From the NCBI GenBank assembly GCA_910578145.1, contig CAJTPJ010000023.1, forward strand, positions 1-11,894: 11,894 nt of DNA, read 5' to 3'. Shown here piece after piece: positions 8,174-11,894 of the stretch. Position 1 is the first letter of the stretch. The number at the start of each line of letters is the position of its first letter. The stretch is from an uncultured Christensenella sp. (GTDB taxonomy: Bacteria > Bacillota > Clostridia > Christensenellales > Borkfalkiaceae). A program made the position numbers and the translations under genes. The notes under the pieces were generated by a model that saw only the letters and a list, made by a program, of their open reading frames with translations, was not told the origin of the DNA and ran no database searches.

Positions 8174-8207
8174 GATGTCAAGCCATTTTAAGGCTTTTTG
8201 AAAAATT

Positions 8208-8450
8208 ATGAGAATTGATAAATTTTTAAAGGTTTCACGCGTTTTGAAAAGGCGCACGCTGGCGCAGCAGGCGTGCGAAAAAGGCAAGGTAATAGTGAAC
8301 GGTAAAGAAGTAAAACCCGCGCACCGCGTAAAGGTTGGCGACGAGGTGGAATTGCAGTTTACGGGCGGGCAATTAAAGTTTCGCATACTGTTAATTAAAG
8401 AAACGGTGAAAAAGGATGAAGCGCAGTCCCTTTACGAGGTGATAAGTTGA
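8208..8450 (+). CDS. rqcP: S4-domain RNA-binding protein RqcP (YabO family)
   Basis: RqcP works with RqcH in bacterial ribosome-associated quality control, stabilising the peptidyl-tRNA on obstructed 50S subunits while alanine tails are added to stalled nascent chains. The 80-residue protein is essentially one S4 domain and matches the B. subtilis YabO/RqcP pattern along its length: it opens with MRIDKFLKVSRVLKRRTLAQ, has the central VNGKEVKPAHRVKVGDEVE, and ends with the characteristic TVKKDEAQSLYEVIS. The ATG at 8208 is chosen because the family begins with exactly this MR(L/I)DKFLK. The upstream ribosome binding site is poor: the only AAGG lies 14 nt away, inside a small stem. Its TGA stop overlaps the TTG start of ispDF by 4 nt. 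A general Hsp15-like S4 protein is the alternative, but the C-terminal motif favours RqcP. Confidence 0.9.
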   Translation: MRIDKFLKVSRVLKRRTLAQQACEKGKVIVNGKEVKPAHRVKVGDEVELQFTGGQLKFRILLIKETVKKDEAQSLYEVIS

Positions 8451-9586
8451 AGGGCAAGGTAAGCGCGGTTATTTGCGCGGCGGGTAAAGGCGAGCGCGCG
8501 GGCTTTGGCAAAAACAAACTGCTTGCCCCCCTTTCGGGCGCGCCCGCGCTTTTTCACACGCTTAAAAAATTTGATATAAAAGAAATAGACGAAGTTGTGG
8601 TAACTTCGTCCAAAGCCGATTTCAAGGAAATTTCCGCGTTGTGCAAGCAGTTTGGCTATAAAGTAGTACAGGGCGGCGAAACGCGCACGGAAAGCGTGAA
8701 ACGCGCGCTTGACGCCGTTACCGGCGATATAGTGCTTATTCACGATGGTGCGCGCCCGTACGTTGACAGACGGCTTATTTTAAATTGCATTGACGGTGTT
8801 AAAAGGTTTGGCAGCGCGGTTTGCGCCGTTGGACTGACAGACACCGCGGTAAGCGCGGAACTTGGGCTTATATGCGACAGGTTAAACCGCGAAACCACTT
8901 ACCGCGTTCAAACCCCGCAAGGGTTTTTAACCGAAGATATACGCCGCGCCTATTTGCTTGCAGGCGACAAAACTTACACCGACGACAGCGCGGTTTACTG
9001 CGAATTTATAGCGCCGGCAAGGATTATTGAGGGCAGCGAAGAAAACGTAAAACTCACGTTTAAAAGCGATTACCTACGGGATATGCCGCAACTAACGGCG
9101 TTTAGCGGCGGCGCGCGGGTAGGCTTCGGCGTTGACGCGCACGCGTTTTGCAAAGGCGACGGAATAACGCTTGGCGGGGTTAAAATACCGTTTGACAAAG
9201 CGTTTATAGCGCACAGCGACGGCGACGTTATTATTCACGCGATTATGGACGCGCTTCTTTCCGCCGCGGGACTGAAAGACATCGGACACTACTTCCCCAC
9301 CGACGCCGCTGAGTTTGACGGAGCGGACAGCCGACTTATGTTGGAAACGGTGATTAAAACGCTGGAAACTGCGGGATATACGCCGGGCAATATATCCGTA
9401 ACGGTACAAGCTGAAAAGCCGCGGCTTGCCCCTTATATAGACGAAATGCGAAAAATTTTAGCAAAAATCTGTAACCTGGACGAGGCGTGCGTTGCGGTTG
9501 CCGCGGGCACCTCGGAAAAGTTAGGATTCGTTGGCGAAGGGCTGGGAATAACCGCCTACGCCGCGGTACTTTTAAAAGGAGTTTAA
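8447..9586 (+). CDS. ispDF: Bifunctional IspD/IspF enzyme of the MEP pathway
   Basis: This fused enzyme catalyses two steps of isoprenoid precursor synthesis: transfer of CMP to methylerythritol 4-phosphate (IspD), and cyclisation of the phosphorylated product to methylerythritol cyclodiphosphate (IspF). The 379 residues split cleanly. IspD spans about 1-211, with the nucleotide loop CAAGKGERAG at 10-19, Lys24, HDGARPY from 99, and TPQGF at 156-160. IspF spans about 224-379, with RVGFGVDAH, the metal ligands Asp230, His232 and His264, AHSDGD at 255-260, and TSEKLGF at 355-361. The linker is only about a dozen residues. The start is TTG at 8447, within the rqcP stop (TTGA). It is preceded by GAGGTGAT, a strong match to the anti-Shine-Dalgarno, and no other start fits because the AAGKG loop lies just 11 codons in. 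TAA abuts the radA ATG. All key residues look intact. Confidence 0.97.
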   Translation: MKGKVSAVICAAGKGERAGFGKNKLLAPLSGAPALFHTLKKFDIKEIDEVVVTSSKADFKEISALCKQFGYKVVQGGETRTESVKRALDAVTGDIVLIHDGARPYVDRRLILNCIDGVKRFGSAVCAVGLTDTAVSAELGLICDRLNRETTYRVQTPQGFLTEDIRRAYLLAGDKTYTDDSAVYCEFIAPARIIEGSEENVKLTFKSDYLRDMPQLTAFSGGARVGFGVDAHAFCKGDGITLGGVKIPFDKAFIAHSDGDVIIHAIMDALLSAAGLKDIGHYFPTDAAEFDGADSRLMLETVIKTLETAGYTPGNISVTVQAEKPRLAPYIDEMRKILAKICNLDEACVAVAAGTSEKLGFVGEGLGITAYAAVLLKGV

Positions 9587-10948
9587 ATGGCGAAAAACAC
9601 TACTGAATTCGTTTGTAGCGAATGCGGCGCGTCAAGCCCGCGTTGGTTGGGCAAGTGCCCTTCTTGCGGTAAATTCAACACTATGGTTGAAGAAATTATA
9701 GCGCCCGCACAAACTAAAAATACGGCAAAAACGGCGTATACCCAAAGCCGCGCTAAAAAACTTTGCGAAATTTCTTACGAAAAGTATAACCGCACGCCGT
9801 CAGGTATTTCCGAATTTGACAACGTTCTTGGCGGCGGAATAGTCGCAGGCTCTTTGGTGCTGTTGGGCGGCGACCCCGGCATAGGCAAATCCACCCTGCT
9901 TACACAAATTGCCGCACACCTTTCAAAAACGAAAAGAGTTTTATATTTTTCCGCCGAGGAAAGCTGTTCGCAGGTAAAAATGCGCGCGGAACGGCTTAAT
10001 TTGGATACTTCGGATATGTACGTAGTAAACGAAACCTGCATAGACGGGCTTGAAGCCGAACTTGACGGCGTGGAGTTTTGCATAATAGACAGTATTCAGG
10101 CAGTGTACACAGACGATTTGTCTTCTTCCTCCGGTTCGGTGGGACAGGTTAGGGAATGCGCTTCAAAACTTATGCGCATTGCCAAAAGCCGCAACGTAAC
10201 CTTTTTTATTGTGGGGCACGTAACCAAGGAGGGCGCGCTCGCCGGCCCTAAGGTACTTGAACACATAATGGACACCGTGCTGTACTTCGAGGGCGAAAAT
10301 CAGGAAAACTTTCGCATACTGCGCGCCGTAAAAAACAGGTTTGGCAACGTTGCAGAAGTTGGCGTTTTTGAAATGACAGGCGATGGAATTATTGCCGTTA
10401 CAGATTATTCGGGCGTGTTTCTTTCCGAAAGCCGCGGCGAAGAAGCGGGGTCTTGCGTAACGCCCGCGCTTACGGGCGCTCGGTGTATGAACGTGGAAGT
10501 GCAAACGCTGGTTTCAAAAACTTCGTTCGGACTGCCGCGCAGAATGCCGCTTGGAATAGATTACAATAAGTTGGTTTTACTTATAGCAGTGCTTGAAAAG
10601 CGGTGCGGGCTGGCGCTTGGCGGCTACGACGTTTATCTTAACGCTATGGGCGGGATTAAACTTAGCGAACCTTCGTGCGATTTGGCGGTTTGCGCCGCGC
10701 TGGCTTCGGCGTATTTCGGAAAGCCCGTGGATAAATACACCGCGGTGTTTGGCGAAGTGGGGCTTACGGGCGAGGTGCGCGCCGTTTCCTGTTGCGAAAA
10801 ACGCGTGGCGGAATGCGTTAAAATGGGCTTTAAAAAAGTGCTGGTACCCGCCAAAAATATGAAGTCGGTTGCAAAGTATGCGGACAAAGTTAAAATCGTA
10901 CCTGTACTGTACGCAAACACTATGATAAAAAATCTTTTTAAAGATTAA
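9587..10948 (+). CDS. radA: DNA repair protein RadA (Sms)
   Basis: RadA is a RecA-like ATPase and DnaB-like branch-migration helicase that processes recombination intermediates with RecA. The 453 residues show the full architecture: an N-terminal zinc finger (C10, C13, C24, C27); a RecA-type ATPase with Walker A GGDPGIGKST at 94-103 and Walker B FCIIDS at 164-169; the RadA-specific KNRFG at 249-253; and a C-terminal Lon-protease-like domain from about 280 on, with motifs such as FGEVGLTGEVR near 388-398. The ATG directly follows the ispDF stop (TAAATG), with AAAAGGAG 5 nt upstream, so it is almost certainly cotranscribed. In many Firmicutes radA lies in a clpC-radA-disA-ispD-ispF neighbourhood. 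This window keeps the radA/isp association but has the order ispDF-radA and no disA. A strong terminator begins right after the stop. Confidence 0.98.
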   Translation: MAKNTTEFVCSECGASSPRWLGKCPSCGKFNTMVEEIIAPAQTKNTAKTAYTQSRAKKLCEISYEKYNRTPSGISEFDNVLGGGIVAGSLVLLGGDPGIGKSTLLTQIAAHLSKTKRVLYFSAEESCSQVKMRAERLNLDTSDMYVVNETCIDGLEAELDGVEFCIIDSIQAVYTDDLSSSSGSVGQVRECASKLMRIAKSRNVTFFIVGHVTKEGALAGPKVLEHIMDTVLYFEGENQENFRILRAVKNRFGNVAEVGVFEMTGDGIIAVTDYSGVFLSESRGEEAGSCVTPALTGARCMNVEVQTLVSKTSFGLPRRMPLGIDYNKLVLLIAVLEKRCGLALGGYDVYLNAMGGIKLSEPSCDLAVCAALASAYFGKPVDKYTAVFGEVGLTGEVRAVSCCEKRVAECVKMGFKKVLVPAKNMKSVAKYADKVKIVPVLYANTMIKNLFKD

Positions 10949-10952
10949 TAAA

Positions 10953-10990
10953 AACCGCGCTTACCAACTTGCAAGCGCGGTTATTTTTTC
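10953..10990. terminator. Bidirectional intrinsic terminator between radA and the convergent gene
   Basis: AACCGCGCTT (10953-10962) and AAGCGCGGTT (10973-10982) form a perfect 10-bp stem around a 10-nt loop. The plus strand continues ATTTTTT and the minus strand TTTTTATT, so it should end radA transcripts on one strand and the minus-strand sugar transferase transcript on the other. Confidence 0.9.
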
Positions 10991-11405
10991 AGTTTTTATC
11001 AAAAATTTCAAAAATAGTTATATGCCCTGCGATAACGTTTAAAAGCGCGGGCAGTTTATCCAGCCTGAATTTCCTTAAAATTTTACCGATATAAGTTATG
11101 CGGGGGTCGTCCGTCATTTTAAATTTGGGCGGCTCCGCCTCGTTAAATCCCGCGTCGATAAGCTGTTTTTCCAGCTCGTCAGCGTGAATGCACATAGTGC
11201 GGATTTTGAAATGCTTATACTCCTTGCCTTTTACCGTTGTGCGTTTGCTTACGTATACCGGATTATGAAAATCCTCAAAAAATTTAACGAGCAACAATAT
11301 GCCGATAAACCAGCTTAACACTATAAACAACGTTACGCCGGCAAAAATATCCAACGCGCGCAAAAAGAATTCTTTCACGCCGAAATTGTTTTTATTTTCT
11401 TCCAT
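10989..11405 (-). CDS. Truncated sugar transferase, monotopic phosphoglycosyl transferase family, probably degenerate
   Basis: Active family members transfer a phosphosugar from a UDP-sugar to undecaprenyl phosphate, the first membrane step of capsule or glycoconjugate synthesis. The 138 residues show the family layout: an N-terminal hydrophobic segment (about 20-42), PVYVSKR at 49-55, FKIRTM at 66-71 (usually F.iyKfRTM), and DDPRITYIGKILRKFRLD at 99-116 followed by LPALLNV. Several things are wrong for an active enzyme. The catalytic Asp-Glu dyad reads Asp116-Lys117. The helix-breaking Ser-Pro of the membrane hairpin reads Ser31-Trp32. The protein ends 13 residues after LLNV, without the expected VGPRP motif or the last 50 or so residues. 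No frame downstream restores the missing part. The gene keeps a good ribosome binding site (AAGGA, 7 nt before ATG) and promoter, so it may be a recent relic or a repurposed short protein. Confidence 0.75.
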   Translation of the reverse strand: MEENKNNFGVKEFFLRALDIFAGVTLFIVLSWFIGILLLVKFFEDFHNPVYVSKRTTVKGKEYKHFKIRTMCIHADELEKQLIDAGFNEAEPPKFKMTDDPRITYIGKILRKFRLDKLPALLNVIAGHITIFEIFDKN

Positions 11406-11435
11406 AGCTTTATCCTTAAATTAATATCGCAATTA

Positions 11436-11464
11436 ATTATAACAAATACGAAATGAAATTACAA
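11436..11464 (-). promoter_or_regulatory. Predicted sigma-A promoter for the sugar transferase gene
   Basis: The minus strand reads TTGTAA (11464-11459), 17 nt, TATAAT (11441-11436). The -10 is perfect and the -35 is 4/6. The start would be about 25 nt before the ATG at 11405, with AAGGA between. Confidence 0.6.
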
Positions 11465-11474
11465 GCAAAACAGC

Positions 11475-11517
11475 GCGGTTTTACCGTAGTTCCCATAGGG
11501 AATTAAAGGTAAGCCGC
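11475..11517. repeat. Nested 43-bp imperfect dyad, candidate recombination site or operator
   Basis: Three sets of inverted arms nest around 11496: GCGG/CCGC (11475-11478, 11514-11517), TTACC/GGTAA (11481-11485, 11508-11512, offset by one base) and TTCCC/GGGAA (11490-11494, 11498-11502) around ATA. It lies between the recombinase 3' end and the sugar transferase promoter. Size and position would suit a serine-recombinase attachment site. It could equally be an operator for the promoter 11 bp away, or an RNA hairpin. Confidence 0.4.
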
Positions 11518-11531
11518 AGGATGTAGAGATT

Positions 11532-11556
11532 AAGGCGTGGCGTGAAGCCACGCCTT
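11532..11556 (+). terminator. Strong hairpin, terminator-like on the plus strand
   Basis: AAGGCGTGGC and GCCACGCCTT form a perfect 10-bp stem around the 5-nt loop GTGAA. The plus strand then runs TTCTCTTGTCTT, giving a usable U-rich tail, but no plus-strand gene precedes it here. On the minus strand, 33 nt past the recombinase stop, it lacks a U tract (AATCTC follows). It may still protect or end the recombinase transcript. Confidence 0.45.
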
Positions 11557-11589
11557 TTCTCTTGTCTTGTCTTGGTTTAGTTGCTTGTG

Positions 11590-11894
11590 TCAGTTGTAGG
11601 TTTCGTCATCGTCGAAGAACTGCGGCTCGATTGTGCCCACGAAATTATAGACTATTTCAACGGTCTGTCTGTAATGCCCGTTTACTTGCGTTTTCTCGTG
11701 GACGATTACCTTGTCGATAAACGAGCGCAGAATTTCGGGCGTGAGTTCTTCAAAATTGCTGTACTTGTAGATGAGTAGCATAAAGTCGAGAATTTTATCG
11801 TCTTGCGCTTTGGCTTTCTCTATTTCAGCTTTCAAAGTCTTAACCCGCTCTTTCAGCGTGGCTTGCTCGGCTTCGTATGTATCGCTCATTTTCA
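11590..11894 (-). CDS. Large serine recombinase, C-terminal fragment (DUF4368-type), cut by the window edge
   Basis: Large serine recombinases of this type cut and rejoin DNA to integrate or excise transposons and integrative elements in Clostridia and relatives. Only about 100 C-terminal residues are in view. They match the typical end of these proteins: a coiled-coil-like, Lys/Glu-rich stretch opening with YEAEQATLKERV, then ELTPEILRSFIDKVIVHEK, then a beta-rich closing segment with VEIVYNFVGTIE and an acidic end. The Met at 11889 is not the real start: the frame stays open to 11894, and the coiled coil normally lies deep inside a 500- to 600-residue protein. The catalytic serine domain is therefore outside the window. 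TGA at 11590-11592 ends it. The gene reads toward the sugar transferase, so the element boundary probably lies between 11406 and 11589 or nearby. Confidence 0.85.
   Translation of the reverse strand, partial: KMSDTYEAEQATLKERVKTLKAEIEKAKAQDDKILDFMLLIYKYSNFEELTPEILRSFIDKVIVHEKTQVNGHYRQTVEIVYNFVGTIEPQFFDDDETYN

Larger units (their letters stand above)
7833..8207. other. Divergent intergenic control region between rpoB and rqcP
   Basis: This 375-nt stretch contains no gene I can support. It holds divergent promoters sharing a palindromic -10 (around 8058-8065). The rpoB leader, read on the minus strand from about 8050 to 7833, contains a GC-rich imperfect hairpin near 7951-7971, two copies of TAATTTGCGG (plus-strand 7966-7975 and 8011-8020), and an imperfect 32-nt tandem duplication (7846-7909). 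The rqcP leader, about 8072-8207, contains a TTTACAA/TTGTAAA dyad (8155-8173) and a short AAGCC/GGCTT stem followed by T residues (8180-8199). No rplL or other ribosomal protein gene lies upstream of rpoB, contrary to the usual rplKAJL-rpoBC arrangement. Confidence 0.7.

Noticed and set aside
10974..11480. 9-bp direct repeat AGCGCGGTT at 10974-10982 and 11472-11480 flanking the sugar transferase gene, resembling a target-site duplication
   Set aside because: The same string or a one-base variant recurs elsewhere in the window (near 8460, 8813 and 8988), and the first copy is part of the radA terminator stem, so it is probably coincidental.
11561..11575. Tandem CTTGT repeats
   Set aside because: Only two perfect copies and one imperfect copy of a 5-mer, consistent with chance or slippage; no array.

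Overview
This 11.9-kb window looks like chromosome from a Bacillota, most likely a Clostridia-type gut or anaerobic lineage. The grounds are a Firmicutes-type RpoB/RpoC pair, strong AGGAGG-like ribosome binding sites, an RqcP (YabO) homologue, a fused IspDF, TATAAT-type sigma-A promoters, and a DUF4368-type large serine recombinase tail of the kind found in clostridial mobile elements. Genus-level placement is not possible from sequence reading alone.

Layout. (1) Positions 53-7832, minus strand: rpoB then rpoC, 13 nt apart, encoding the beta and beta' subunits of RNA polymerase. The 52 bases beyond the rpoC stop are AT-rich and hold no recognisable gene start. (2) Positions 7833-8207: a 375-nt divergent control region. 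It has oppositely oriented sigma-A-like promoters that share one palindromic -10 element, a leader of roughly 220 nt for rpoB, and an imperfect 32-nt tandem duplication just upstream of the rpoB ribosome binding site. (3) Positions 8208-10948, plus strand: a tight operon rqcP-ispDF-radA (4-nt overlap, then TAA directly abutting ATG). It covers rescue of stalled ribosomes, two steps of the MEP isoprenoid pathway, and recombinational DNA repair. A strong hairpin terminator follows. (4) Positions 10989-11405, minus strand: a short, apparently degraded bacterial sugar transferase (monotopic phosphoglycosyl transferase family) with its own good promoter. (5) Positions 11406-11589: an intergenic stretch with that promoter, a nested 43-bp dyad and a strong 10-bp hairpin. 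(6) Positions 11590-11894, minus strand: the C-terminal end of a large serine recombinase that runs off the window, so a mobile element probably begins at this edge.

Most of the window is core housekeeping DNA. The unusual points are these. RpoB carries lysine at the position of E. coli Arg529 (C. difficile Arg505), a change known to give rifamycin resistance. RpoB also has a roughly 100-residue, extremely acidic C-terminal tail with four repeated (I/L)-F-D motifs. rpoBC has its own promoter and is not preceded by rplJL. The sugar transferase has lost the Glu of its Asp-Glu active-site dyad and everything after it. The intergenic dyad next to the recombinase is a candidate attachment site or operator. 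I see no clear evidence of a wholly new multi-gene system here.
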